Shown: positions 12,197 through 24,674 of the stretch, in pieces
Numbering within the stretch: the stretch's first letter is position 1
Layout of the letters: each line of letters begins with the position of its first letter
Source: Panulirus ornatus
Lineage: Eukaryota; Arthropoda; Malacostraca; Decapoda; Palinuridae
Length of the DNA: 64,000 bases
Reading direction: 5' to 3'
NCBI RefSeq assembly: GCF_036320965.1
Contig: NC_092234.1
Coordinates: 39,562,505-39,626,504, forward strand
Position numbers and translations under genes: made by a program
The notes under the pieces: generated by a model
Databases searched by the model: none
What the model saw: the letters and a program-made list of their open reading frames with translations, nothing else
What the model was told of the DNA's origin: nothing

Positions 12197-12198
<2 letters not shown>
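11630..12198 (+). mobile_element. 5'-truncated LINE, RT C-terminus plus short 3' UTR
   Basis: The open stretch 11,635-12,009 gives MDRVVRRRMDVLEMRCLRTM, WFGHMERMSEERLTKRIYVS and RRGRPNWRWKDGVKKIL, the end of the LINE ORF. The 3' UTR is the short form (GAAAGCTGTGT joined directly to AGGTATGTATATTTGCG) and ends in the GCGCTACCTCGC stem-loop and an A-rich tail. It begins immediately after (AT)n. Confidence 0.88.
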
Positions 12199-12291
<93 letters not shown>

Positions 12292-12294
12292 ATA
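12199..12294. repeat. A-tract/(AT)n/T-tract centre of a large palindrome
   Basis: A run of A, then about 30 AT units, then a run of T, itself nearly palindromic. It joins the 3' ends of two oppositely oriented LINE copies. Confidence 0.9.
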
Positions 12295-13716
12295 CTTTGT
12301 CGCTGTCTCCCGCGTTTGCGAGGTAGCGCAAGGAAACAGACGAAAGAAATGGCCCAACCCCCCCCCATACACATGTATATACATACGTCCACACACGCAA
12401 ATATACATACCTACACAGCTTTCCGTGGTTTACCCCAGACGCTTCACATGCCTTGATTCAATCCACTGACAGCACGTCAACCCCAGTATACCACATCGTT
12501 CCAATTCACTCTATTCCTTGCCCTCCTTTCACCCTCCTGCATGTTCAGGCCCCGATCACACAAAATCTTTTTCACTCCATCTTTCCACCTCCAATTTGGT
12601 CTCCCTCTTCTCCTTGCTCCCTCCACCTCCGACACATATATCCTCTTGGTCAATCTTTCCTTACTCATCCTCTCCATGTGCCCAAACCACTTCAAAACAC
12701 CCTCTTCTGCTCTCTCAACCACGCTCTTTTTATTTCCACACATCTCTCTTACCCTTACGTTACTCACTCGATCAAACCACCTCACACCACACATTGTCCT
12801 CAAACATCTCATTTCCAGCACATCCATCCTCCTGCGCACAACTCTATCCATAGCCCACGCCTCGCAACCATACAACATTGTTGGAACCACTATTCCTTCA
12901 AACATACCCATTTTTGCTTTCCGAGATAATGTTCTCGACTTCCACACATTCTTCAAGGCCCCCAGAATTTTCGCCCCCTCCCCCACCCTATGATCCACTT
13001 CCGCTTCCATGGTTCCATCCGCTGCCAGATCCACTCCTAGATATCTAAAACACTTCACTTCCTCCAGTTTTTCTCCATTCAAACTCACCTCCCAATTGAC
13101 TTGACCCTCAACCCTACTGTACCTAATAACCTTGCTCTTATTCACATTTACTCTTAACTTTCTTCTTCCACACACTTTACCAAACTCAGTCACCAGCTTC
13201 TGCAGTTTCTCACATGAATCAGCCACCAGCGCTGTATCATCAGCGAACAACAACTGACTCACTTCCCAAGCTCTCTCATCCCCAACAGACTTCATACTTG
13301 CCCCTCTTTCCAAAACTCTTGCATTTACCTCCCTAACAACCCCATCCATAAACAAATTAAACAACCATGGAGACATCACACACCCCTGCCGCAAACCTAC
13401 ATTCACTGAGAACCAATCACTTTCCTCTCTTCCTACACGTACACATGCCTTACATCCTCGATAAAAACTTTTCACTGCTTCTAACAACTTTCCTCCCACA
13501 CCATATATTCTTAATACCTTCCACAGAGCATCTCTATCAACTCTATCATATGCCTTCTCCAGATCCATAAATGCTACATACAAATCCATTTGCTTTTCTA
13601 AGTATTTCTCACATACATTCTTCAAAGCAAACACCTGATCCACACATCCTCTACCACTTCTGAAACCACACTGCTCTTCCCCAATCTGATGCTCTGTACA
13701 TGCCTTCACCCTCTCA
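12295..13716 (-). mobile_element. 5'-truncated LINE with open RT (unit 1 of tandem array)
   Basis: An uninterrupted ORF on the minus strand, 12,477-13,709 (410 codons), starts in GEEQCGFRSGRGCVDQVFAL and contains FMDLEKAYDRVDRDALW (motif A), LRQGCVMSPWLFNLF (motif B), LLFADDTALVADS (motif C, catalytic DD), VNVNKSKVI and FRYLGVDLAADG, then the RT C-terminus and GRPNWRWKDGV box. The short-form 3' UTR lies at 12,295-12,476. The endonuclease and RT N-terminus are missing: the copy breaks at CACCCTCTCAAT and continues as (AT)n at 13,717. Cannot be autonomous, although the RT core residues are intact. Confidence 0.92.
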
Positions 13717-13751
13717 ATATATATATATATATATATATTTATTTATTTAGC

Positions 13752-14956
13752 TTTGTCGCTGTCTCCCGCATTTGCGAGGTAGCGCAAGGAAACAGAAGAA
13801 AGAAATGGCCCAACCCACCCCCATTCACATGTATATACACACACGTCCACACACGCAAACATACACACCCATACATCTCAATGTACACATATATATACAC
13901 ACGCAGACACATACATATATACCCATGCACACAATTCACACTGCCTGCCTTTATTCATTCCCATCGCCACCTCGCCACACATGGAATACCATCCCCCTCT
14001 CCCCTCATGTGTGCGAGGTAGCGCTAAGAAAAGATAAAGGCCCCATTCGTTCACACTCAGTCTCCAGCTGTCATGCAATAATGCCCGAAACCACAGCTCC
14101 CTTTCCACATCCACTTTCCATGGTTTACCCCAGACGCTTCACATGCCCTGATTCAATCCACTGACAGCACGTCAACCCCGGTATACCACATCGACCCAAT
14201 TCACTCTATTCCTTGCCCGCCTTACACCCTCCTGCATGTTCAGACCCGATCACTCAAAATCTTTTTCACTCCATCTTTCCACCTCCAATTAGGTCTCCCA
14301 CTTCTCCTCGTTCCCTCCACCTCCGACACATATATCCTCTTGGTCAATCTTTCCTCACTCATTCTCTCCATGTGCCCAAACCATTTCAAAACACCCTCTT
14401 CTGCTCTCTCAACCATGCTCTTTTTATTTCCACACATCTCTCTTACCTTTACATTACTTACTCGATCAAACCACCTCACACCACACATTGTCCTCAAACA
14501 TCTCATTTCCAGCACATCCACCCTCCTGCGCACAACTCTATGCATAGCCCACGCCTTGCAACCATACAACATTGTTGGAACCACTATTCCTTCAAACATA
14601 CCCATTTTTGCTTTCCGAGATAATGTTCTCGACTTCCACACATTCTTCAATGCTCCCTGGATTTTCGCCCCCTCCCCCACCCTATGATTCACTTCCGCTT
14701 CCATGGTTCCATCCGCTGCCAGATCCACTCCCAGATATCTAAAACACTTTACTTCCTCCAGTTTTTCTCCATTCTAACTTACCTCCCAATTGACTTGACC
14801 CTCAACCCTACTGTACCTAATAACCTTGCTCTTATTCACATTTACTCTTAACTTTCTTCTTTCACACACTTTACCAAACTCAGTCACCAGCTTCCGCAGT
14901 TTCTCACATGAATCAGCCACCAGTGCTGTATCATCAGCGAACAACAACTGACTCAC
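13752..14956 (-). mobile_element. 5'-truncated LINE with long 3' UTR (unit 1)
   Basis: Minus strand: 14,240-14,728 is open (VDLAADGTMEAEVNHRVGEG ... GRPNWRWKDGVKKIL), and a stop near 14,777 breaks the frame upstream. Further upstream, VSQLLFADDTALVADS at the 5' edge abuts (AT)n at 14,957. The 3' UTR is the long form (about 420 bp, 13,752-14,170) with a second CGAGGTAGCGC box near 14,015. Confidence 0.87.
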
Positions 14957-14969
14957 TATATATATATAT

Positions 14970-15606
14970 ATGAGTGAGGAAAGATTGACCAAGAGGATAT
15001 ATGTGTCGGAGGTGGAGGGAACGAGGAGAAGTGGGAGACCAAATTGGAGGTGGAAAGATGGAGTGAAAAAGATTTTGTGTGATCGGGACCAGAACATGCA
15101 GGAGGGTGAAAGGAGGGCAAGGAATAGAGTGAATTGGATCGATGAGGTATACTGGGGTTGACGTGCTGTCAGTGGATTGAATCACGGCATGTGAAGCGTC
15201 TGGGGTAAACCATGGAAAGTTGTGTGGGGCCTGGATGTGGAAAGGGAGCTGTGGTTTTGGGCATTATTGCATGACAGCTGGAGACTGAGTGTGAGCGAAT
15301 AGGGCCTTTGTTGTCTTTTCCTAGTGCTACCTCGCACACATATGAGGGGGGAGGGGGATGGTATTCCATGTGTGGCGAGGTGGCGATGGGAATGAATAAA
15401 GTCAACAGTGTGAATTGTGTGCTTGGGTATATATGTATGTGTCTGTGTGTGTATATATATATATATGTACATTGAGATGTATAGGTATGTATGTTTGCGT
15501 GTGTGGACGTGTATGTATATACATTGTGTATGGGGGTGGGGTGGGCCATTTCTTTCGTCTGTTTCCTTGCGCTACCTTGCAAATGCAGGAGACAGCGACA
15601 AAGTAA
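14970..15606 (+). mobile_element. 5'-truncated LINE, C-terminal RT plus long 3' UTR (unit 1)
   Basis: Begins directly after about seven AT units with MSEERLTKRIYVSEVEG and RSGRPNWRWKDGVKKIL, with a stop at about 15,160. The long 3' UTR runs to the stem-loop GCGCTACCTTGC..GGAGACAGCGACAAAG and a TAAAATAAATAA tail leading into (AT)n. It sits head-to-head with the preceding minus-strand copy. Confidence 0.87.
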
Positions 15607-15622
15607 AATAAAATAATAAATA

Positions 15623-15625
<3 letters not shown>

Positions 15626-15699
<74 letters not shown>
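15626..15699. repeat. (AT)n microsatellite
   Basis: About 37 AT units between a LINE 3' tail and the stem-loop end of a SINE-like copy. Confidence 0.95.
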
Positions 15700-15702
<3 letters not shown>

Positions 15703-15928
15703 CTTTCTTTCTTTTAAACTATTCGCCATTTCCCGCATTAGCGAGGTAGCGTTAAGAGCAGAGGACTGGGCCTTTGAGGGAATACCCTCACCTGGCCCAA
15801 TTCTCTGTTCCTTCTTTTGGAAAATTAAAAAAAAACGAGAGGGGAGCCCCCCCTCCCTCCCCTTTTAGTCGCCTTCTACGACACGCAGGGAATACGTGGG
15901 AAGTATTCTTTCTCCCCTATCCCCAGGG

Positions 15929-15935
<7 letters not shown>
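15700..15935 (-). mobile_element. SINE-like element, complete copy (unit 1)
   Basis: Read on the minus strand: start TATCCCTGGGGATAGGGG, core GTCGTAGAAGGCGACTAAAA, an A/T linker, AGAGAATTGGGCCAGGTGAG, then the stem-loop CGCTACCTCGCTAATGCGGG ending in AATAGTTTAAAAGAAAG next to (AT)n. The last about 35 bp resemble the LINE 3' end. No convincing pol III A/B boxes were recognised by eye, so 'SINE' rests on length, copy number and the shared LINE tail. Confidence 0.8.
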
Positions 15936-15960
<25 letters not shown>

Positions 15961-15962
<2 letters not shown>

Positions 15963-16876
15963 CACTTGGGTAGATATCCCTTCTCATCCACGTGTACCAC
16001 GAGAGCATTAGACAGTTCTACGATTCCTTAAGTATCCTCTGTGTTGCGTCACTCTTTTCTAACCCACGCCCAGTTTCGCCGAAATCTGTTCGTTCGCATC
16101 CACTACAAGGGATTTTATAAACGACTCTGGTAGTGTCATTGGTGTTGGGTTGCCCTCATGGTTTTCAATAGTGTCTCTGACTTGTGCCATTTGTGAGTTG
16201 GGCGCCACTAGGAATCTGTTTCTTGCTGAACTATTCGACTCATTATTAAGGTCTTCCTGTTCAGTTCTCTGCTTTTTTTCTCTCCATTATTCTCATGGTT
16301 TTGTTTTGAAGTTTGTTAAAGTGACCGATCCTCAGAGTAGCCTAGCTTCTGAAACGCTTTTCATGTAGTTCATGTCGTCCTCCACGTGCTCCTCGCTATG
16401 TGTCCCTAAGGCCCTAAGAAAGAACCTTATAATGGCACCCTACTCAGTCCTGTCGTTGTGACGTGAAAATAGCTGAATAGAATAGTCTGTTAGTGGGCCT
16501 TCTATACACTGAGAGCCTTGGGGCCCTAATCAGTCCTCTAGATTACTGTATTTATGAAGGGAAGTTTTCCATGATCCTCTTCCTCGGTTACAAACTTTAT
16601 CCAACAACTGACCTCGTTCAGTCGTCTGAGTTTGACCTGTAGGTTAGTTGTATTCGGTGTTGTCACCACGACATCGTCCACGTATCAGAACCACCAAGTT
16701 TCTCAACCCACGATCCTGCCAGAGCTGTCCCACAGTTGCTATGGAAAGGTATGACATGACTGCGTTCAGAGGTGATCCCAATGCTAATCTACCGTGCTGC
16801 CGATAGTCTTCCACATCAAGTATTTTGTATTTGAAATCTATATTCTTTATCCATCTCGTAATCTCCACATTTGTTT

Positions 16877-16877
<1 letters not shown>
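15961..16877 (-). mobile_element. decayed Penelope-like element: RT plus GIY-YIG endonuclease remnants (unit 1)
   Basis: Three-frame reading of the minus strand gives, in order: ALGSPLNAVM (about 16,755-16,786; the GSPL RT block), YVDDVVV (16,664-16,684; catalytic DD of the RT palm), NLQVKLRRLNEV, KLPFINTVI, VYRRPTNRLFY, IIRFFLRALGTHSEE and MNYMKSVSEARL, then a GIY-YIG-like nuclease region with VYKIPCSGCER (about 16,085-16,122) and FGETGRGLEK (about 16,055-16,083), ending GYLPKW at 15,961. This order is characteristic of canonical Penelope-like elements. Frameshifts and stops are frequent, so it is not functional. The RT N-terminus is lost at the (AT)n boundary near 16,878. Confidence 0.85.
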
Positions 16878-16969
<92 letters not shown>

Positions 16970-16980
16970 TTTTTTTTATA
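16878..16980. repeat. (AT)n followed by T-tract
   Basis: (AT)n interrupted by one AA step, then about 27 T, joining the Penelope remnant to the next LINE 3' end. The same join occurs at 21,562-21,667. Confidence 0.9.
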
Positions 16981-18402
16981 CTTTGTCGCTGTCTCCCGCG
17001 TTTGCGAGGTAGCGCAAGGAAACAGACGAAAGAAATGGCCCAACCCCCCCCCATACACATGTACATACACACGTCCACACACGCAAATATACATACCTAC
17101 ACAGCTTTCCATGGTTTACCCCAGACGCTTCACATGCCTTGCTTCAATCCACTGACAGCACGTCAACCCCTGTATACCACATGACTCCAATTCACTCTAT
17201 TTCTTGCCCTCCTTTCACCCTCCTGCATGTTCAGGCCCCGATCACACAAAATCTTTTTCACTCCATCTTTCCACCTCCAATTTGGTCTCCCTCTTCTCCT
17301 CTGTCCCTCCACCTCCGACACATATATCCTCTTGGTCAATCTTTCCTTACTCATCCTCTCCATGTGCCCAAACCACTTCAAAACACCCTCTTCTGCTCTC
17401 TCAACCACGCTCTTTTTATTTCCACACATCTCTCTTACCCTTACGTTACTCACTCGATCAAACCACCTCACACCACACATTGTCCTCAAACATCTCATTT
17501 CCAGCACATCCATCCTCCTGCGCACAACTCTATCCATAGCCCACGCCTCGCAACCATACAACATTGTTGGAACCACTATTCCTTCAAACATACCCATTTT
17601 TGCTTTCCGAGATAATGTTCTCGACTTCCACACATTCTTCAAGGCCCCCAGAATTTTCGCCCCCTCCCCCACCCTATGATCCACTTCCGCTTCCATGGTT
17701 CCATCCGCTGCCAGATCCACTCCCAGATATCTAAAACACTTCACTTCCTCCAGTTTTTCTCCATTCAAACTCACCTCCCAATTGACTTGACCCTCAACCC
17801 TACTGTACCTAATAACCTTGCTCTTATTCACATTTACTCTTAACTTTCTTCTTCCACACACTTTACCAAACTCAGTCACCAGCTTCTGCAGTTTCTCACA
17901 TGAATCAGCCACCAGCGCTGTATCATCAGCGAACAACAACTGACTCACTTCCCAAGCTCTCTCATCCCCAACAGACTTCATACTTGCCCCTCTTTCCAAA
18001 ACTCTTGCATTTACCTCCCTAACAACCCCATCCATAAACAAATTAAACAACCATGGAGACATCACACACCCCTGCCGCAAACCTACATTCACTGAGAACC
18101 AATCACTTTCCTCTCTTCCTACACGTACACATGCCTTACATCCTCGATAAAAACTTTTCACTGCTTCTAACAACTTTCCTCCCACACCATATATTCTTAA
18201 TACCTTCCACAGAGCATCTCTATCAACTCTATCATATGCCTTCTCCAGATCCATAAATGCTACATACAAATCCATTTGCTTTTCTAAGTATTTCTCACAT
18301 ACATTCTTCAAAGCAAACACCTGATCCACACATCCTCTACCACTTCTGAAACCACACTGCTCTTCCCCAATCTGATGCTCTGTACATGCCTTCACCCTCT
18401 CA
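16981..18402 (-). mobile_element. 5'-truncated LINE with open RT (unit 2)
   Basis: Near-identical counterpart of 12,295-13,716. The minus-strand ORF 17,163-18,395 (410 codons) has the same RT motifs including LLFADDTALVADS. It differs in a few C-terminal residues (VEGQRRRGRP, WSHVVYRG) that it shares in part with the third unit. Ends at the same CTCTCAAT/(AT)n break. Confidence 0.92.
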
Positions 18403-18436
18403 ATATATATATATATATATATTTATTTATTTAGCT

Positions 18437-19640
18437 TTGTCGCTGTCTCCCGCATTTGCGAGGTAGCGCAAGGAAACAGAAGAAAGAAATGGCCCAACCC
18501 ACCCCCATACACATGTATATACACACACGTCCACACACGCAAACATACACACCCATACATCTCAATGTACACATATATATACACACGCAGACACATACAT
18601 ATATACCCATGCACACAATTCACACTGCCTGCCTTTATTCATTCCCATCGCCACCTCGCCACACATGGAATACCATCCCCCTCTCCCCTCATGTGTGCGA
18701 GGTAGCGCTAAGAAAAGATAAAGGCCCCATTCGTTCACACTCAGTCTCCAGCTGTCATGCAATAATGCCCGAAACCACAGCTCCCTTTCCACATCCACTT
18801 TCCATGGTTTACCCCAGACGCTTCACATGCCCTGATTCAATCCACTGACAGCACGTCAACCCCGGTATACCACATCGACCCAATTCACTCTATTCCTTGC
18901 CCGCCTTACACCCTCCTGCATGTTCAGACCCGATCACTCAAAATCTTTTTCACTCCATCTTTCCACCTCCAATTAGGTCTCCCACTTCTCCTCGTTCCCT
19001 CCACCTCCGACACATATATCCTCTTGGTCAATCTTTCCTCACTCATTCTCTCCATGTGCCCAAACTATTTCAAAACACCCTCTTCTGCTCTCTCAACCAT
19101 GCTCTTTTTATTTCCACACATCTCTCTTACCTTTACATTACTTACTCGATCAAACCACCTCACACCACACATTGTCCTCAAACATCTCATTTCCAGCACA
19201 TCCACCCTCCTGCGCACAACTCTATGCATAGCCCACGCCTTGCAACCATACAACATTGTTGGAACCACTATTCCTTCAAACATACCCATTTTTGCTTTCC
19301 GAGATAATGTTCTCGACTTCCACACATTCTTCAATGCTCCCAGGATTTTCGCCCCCTCCCCCACCCTATGATTCACTTCCGCTTCCATGGTTCCATCCGC
19401 TGCCAGATCCACTCCCAGATATCTAAAACACTTTACTTCCTCCAGTTTTTCTCCATTCTAACTTACCTCCCAATTGACTTGACCCTCAACCCTACTGTAC
19501 CTAATAACCTTGCTCTTATTCACATTTACTCTTAACTTTCTTCTTTCACACACTTTACCAAACTCAGTCACCAGCTTCCGCAGTTTCTCACATGAATCAG
19601 CCACCAGTGCTGTATCATCAGCGAACAACAACTGACTCAC
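18437..19640 (-). mobile_element. 5'-truncated LINE with long 3' UTR (unit 2)
   Basis: Counterpart of 13,752-14,956. The open part is 19,065-19,412, cut short by a new stop from CCAAACTATTT (19,070), where unit 1 reads CCAAACCATTT. The remainder is the same, including the long 3' UTR and the break at ACTGACTCAC next to (AT)n. Confidence 0.87.
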
Positions 19641-19653
19641 TATATATATATAT

Positions 19654-20290
19654 ATGAGTGAGGAAAGATTGACCAAGAGGATATATGTGTCGGAGGTGGA
19701 GGGAACGAGGAGAAGTGGGAGACCAAATTGGAGGTGGAAAGATGGAGTGAAAAAGATTTTGTGTGATCGGGACCAGAACATGCAGGAGGGTGAAAGGAGG
19801 GCAAGGAATAGAGTGAATTGGATCGATGAGGTATACTGGGGTTGACGTGCTGTCAGTGGATTGAATCACGGCATGTGAAGCGTCTGGGGTAAACCATGGA
19901 AAGTTGTGTGGGGCCTGGATGTGGAAAGGGAGCTGTGGTTTTGGGCATTATTGCATGACAGCTGGAGACTGAGTGTGAGCGAATAGGGCCTTTGTTGTCT
20001 TTTCCTAGTGCTACCTCGCACACATATGAGGGGGGAGGGGGATGGTATTCCATGTGTGGCGAGGTGGCGATGGGAATGAATAAAGTCAGACAGTGTGAAT
20101 TGTGTGCTTGGGTATATATGTATGTGTCTGTGTGTGTATATATATATATATGTACATTGAGATGTATAGGTATGTATGTTTGCGTGTGTGGACGTGTATG
20201 TATATACATTGTGTATGGGGGTGGGTTGGGCCATTTCTTTCGTCTGTTTCCTTGCGCTACCTTGCAAATGCAGGAGACAGCGACAAAGTA
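19654..20290 (+). mobile_element. 5'-truncated LINE, C-terminal RT plus long 3' UTR (unit 2)
   Basis: Counterpart of 14,970-15,606, with the same MSEERLTKRIYVS start directly after (AT)n. Slightly less decayed in the 3' UTR (AAAGTCAGACAGTG here versus AAAGTCAACAGTG in unit 1). Confidence 0.87.
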
Positions 20291-20307
20291 AAATAAAATA
20301 ATAAATA

Positions 20308-20385
<78 letters not shown>

Positions 20386-20387
<2 letters not shown>

Positions 20388-20613
20388 CTTTCTTTCTTTT
20401 AAACTATTCGCCATTTCCCGCATTAGCGAGGTAGCGTTAAGAGCAGAGGACTGGGCCTTTGAGGGAATACCCTCACCTGGCCCAATTCTCTGTTCCTTCT
20501 TTTGGAAAATTAAAAAAAAACGAGAGGGGAGCCCCCCCTCCCTCCCCTTTTAGTCGCCTTCTACGACACGCAGGGAATACGTGGGAAGTATTCTTTCTCC
20601 CCTATCCCCAGGG

Positions 20614-20620
<7 letters not shown>
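20386..20620 (-). mobile_element. SINE-like element (unit 2)
   Basis: Same copy as 15,700-15,935, with (AT)n on both sides (20,312-20,385 and 20,616-20,644). Confidence 0.8.
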
Positions 20621-21667
<1,047 letters not shown>

Positions 21668-23250
21668 CTTTGTCGCTGTCTCCTGCGTTTGCGAGGTAGC
21701 GCAAGGAAACAGACGAAAGAAATGGCCCAACCCCCCCCCCATACACATGTACATACACACGTCCACACACGCAAATATACATACCTACACAGCTTTCCAT
21801 GGTTTACCCCAGACGCTTCACATGCCTTGCTTCAATCCACTGACAGCACGTCAACCCCTGTATACCACATGACTCCAATTCACTCTATTTCTTGCCCTCC
21901 TTTCACCCTCCTGCATGTTCAGGCCCCGATCACACAAAATCTTTTTCACTCCATCTTTCCACCTCCAATTTGGTCTCCCTCTTCTCCTCATTCCCTCCAC
22001 CTCCGACACATATATCCTCTTGGTCAATCTCTCCTCACTCATTCTCTCCATGTGCCCAAACCATTTCAAAACACCCTCTTCTGCTCTCTCAACCACGCTC
22101 TTTTTATTTTCACACATCTCTCTTACCCTTACGTTACTTACTCGATCAAACCACCTCACACCACACATTGTCCTCAAACATCTCATTTCCAGCACATCCA
22201 TCCTCCTGCGCACATCTCTATCCATAGCCCACGCCTCGCAACCATACAACATTGTTGGAACCACTATTCCCTCAAACATACCCATTTTTGCTTTCCGAGA
22301 TAATGTTCTCGACTTCCACACATTTTTCAAGGCTCCCAAAATTTTCGCCCCTTCCCCCACCCTATGATCCACTTCCGCTTCCATGGTTCCATCCGCTGAC
22401 AGATCCACTCCCAGATATCTAAAACACTTCACTTCCTCCAGTTTTTCTCCATTCAAACTCACCTCCCAATTGACTTGACCCTCACCCCTACTGTACCTAA
22501 TAACCTTGCTCTTATTCACATTTACTCTCAACTTTCTTCTTCCACACACTTTACCAAACTCAGTCACCAGCTTCTGCAGTTTCTCACATGAATCAGCCAC
22601 CAGCGCTGTATCATCAGCGAACAACAACTGACTCACTTCCCAAGCTCTCTCATCCCCAACAGACTTCATACTTGCCCCTCTTTCCAGGACTCTTGCATTT
22701 ACCTCCCTTACAACCCCATCCATAAACAAATTAAACAACCATGGAGACATCACACACCCCTGCCGCAAACCTACATTCACTGAGAACCAATCACTTTCCT
22801 CTCTTCCTACACGTACACATGCCTTACATCCTCGATAAAAACTTTTCACTGCTTCTAACAACTTTCCTCCCACACCATATATTCTTAATACCTTCCACAG
22901 AGCATCTCTATCAACTCTATCATATGCCTTCTCCAGATCCATAAATGCTACATACAAATCCATTTGCTTTTCTAAGTATTTCTCACATACATTCTTCAAA
23001 GCAAACACCTGATCCACACATCCTCTACCACTTCTGAAACCGCACTGCTCTTCCCCAATCTGATGCTCTGTACATGCCTTCACCCTCTCAATCAATACCC
23101 TCCCATATAATTTACCAGGAATACTCAACAAACTTATACCTCTGTAATTTGAGCACTCACTCTTATCCCCTTTGCCTTTGTACAATGGCACTATGCACGC
23201 ATTCCGCCAATCCTCAGGCACCTCACCATGAGTCATACATACATACATAC

Positions 23251-23252
<2 letters not shown>
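21668..23252 (-). mobile_element. 5'-truncated LINE with the second-longest open RT stretch
   Basis: The minus-strand ORF 21,851-23,248 (465 codons) starts in THGEVPEDWRNACIVPLYKG and continues ISLLSIPGKLYGRVL, GFRSGRGCVDQVFAL, FMDLEKAYDRVDRDALW, LRQGCVMSPWLF and LLFADDTALVADS, to the C-terminal GRPNWRWKDGV box. The short 3' UTR is at 21,668-21,850. It extends about 160 bp further 5' than the corresponding copies in the first two tandem units. The 5' break is at CATACATACATAC next to (AT)n (23,253-23,304). Confidence 0.92.
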
Positions 23253-23309
<57 letters not shown>

Positions 23310-23313
<4 letters not shown>

Positions 23314-23655
23314 TTTTTATACTTTATCGCTGTCTCCCACGTTTGCGAGGTAGTGCAAGGAAACAGACGAAAAAAATGGCCCAACCCCCCCCCCATACAC
23401 ATGTATATACATATGTCCACACACGCAAATATACATACCTACACAGCTTTCCATGGTTTACCCCAGACGCTTCACATGCCTTGATTCAATCCACTGACAG
23501 CACGTCAACCCCGGTATACCACATCGCTCCAATTCACTCTATTCCTTGCCCTCCTTTCACCCTCCTGCATGTTCAGGCCCCGATCACACAAAATCTTTTT
23601 CACTCCATCTTTCCACCTCCAATTTGGTCTCCCTCTTCTCCTTGCTCCCTCCAAT
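23310..23655 (-). mobile_element. LINE 3'-end fragment
   Basis: Minus strand: the short 3' UTR stem-loop (TTTATCGCTGTCTCCCACG) and the last about 55 codons of the ORF. It breaks at CTTGCTCCCTCCA where (AT)n (23,656-23,676) begins. Confidence 0.85.
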
Positions 23656-23676
23656 ATATATATATATATATATATT

Positions 23677-24268
23677 GAGATGTGCGAATTTTAAGTGAAT
23701 CCCTGGAATGCTCCGAGAAATTTTTTTTCTTGTGTGTTCGCGATTAATAAGTCGAGCTGCGATTGATTAGTAAAACGTAGCGGCAATTCACTCAATGTCT
23801 AGTCTCACACAACACACATGGGAGGAGTCGGACGAGAGAACTGAAGTCACACAGGTATCTGCTGCAGCCATGATTCGTGACTAACGTAATTAGAATATGA
23901 CTTCCCATTCATTGTACAGTTAGTGGCGAGACTTTTCGTTCCCTTATAGAAAGACCTAACATGTTCACCTTCATGTATCGTCTGTCAAAAAAAAGAATAA
24001 AACTGCAACAGAAACGAACGAGGGGAGGAAAATGTGAAACTAAATACATGAGAAAATGATTCGTGAAACAGAATATTAGAATATCCTCTTTATGTGTGTA
24101 GATTATCTAATATTTGTAACGTGTGGAAATTATATCTTTCTACACACAGTGAAGCTCTACAGCCAAATACTGTATGTTAGAATTTGTTTCAAAACGTGAG
24201 ATTGTTGGAAAATCTTGTTATAACATCATTCATGCATGACATTTGTACGTAATGCGTGATCGAAACTA

Positions 24269-24270
<2 letters not shown>
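23677..24270. other. single-copy spacer
   Basis: About 590 bp of AT-rich sequence without tandem repeats, LINE or SINE homology, or a credible ORF. It is the only non-repetitive sequence between 6.3 and 27.8 kb apart from short linkers. Ends in (AT)n at 24,271-24,344. Confidence 0.6.
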
Positions 24271-24349
<79 letters not shown>

Positions 24350-24383
24350 ATATATATATATATGTATATATATGTGTATAGTT

Positions 24384-24618
24384 TCCCTGGGGATAGGGGA
24401 GAAAGAATACTTCCCACGTATTCCCTGCGTGTCGTAGAAGGCGACTAAAAGGGAAGGGAGCGGGGGGCTGGAAATCCTCCCCTCTCTTTTTTTTTTTTTT
24501 TTTTTTTTTCCAAAAGAAGGAACAGAGAAGAGGTCCAGGTGAGGATATTCCCTCAAGGGCCCAGTCCTCTGTTCTTAATGCTACCTCGCTATCGCGGGAA
24601 ATAGCGAATAGTATGAAG

Positions 24619-24634
<16 letters not shown>
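24384..24634 (+). mobile_element. SINE-like element, complete copy
   Basis: Starts TCCCTGGGGATAGGGGAGAA, has the core GTCGTAGAAGGCGACTAAAA, a long T-tract, GAACAGAGAAGAGG, and the 3' stem-loop GCTACCTCGCTATCGCGGGA with AATAGCGAATAGTATGAAG, then an A-tail passing into (AT)n. This is a clean example of the tail shared with the LINE. Confidence 0.82.

Positions 24635-24671
<37 letters not shown>

Positions 24672-24674
<3 letters not shown>

Noticed and set aside
12541..12993. Conserved antisense ORFs opposite the RT C-terminus (about 150 and 111 codons, in nearly every copy)
   Set aside because: They recur because the LINE sequence recurs. The sense strand carries recognisable RT motifs, whereas the antisense reading is Ser/Pro/His/Leu-rich without known domains.
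24384..24634. tRNA gene or tRNA-derived head in the SINE-like element
   Set aside because: No cloverleaf and no convincing A/B box could be placed by eye; kept only as SINE-like.
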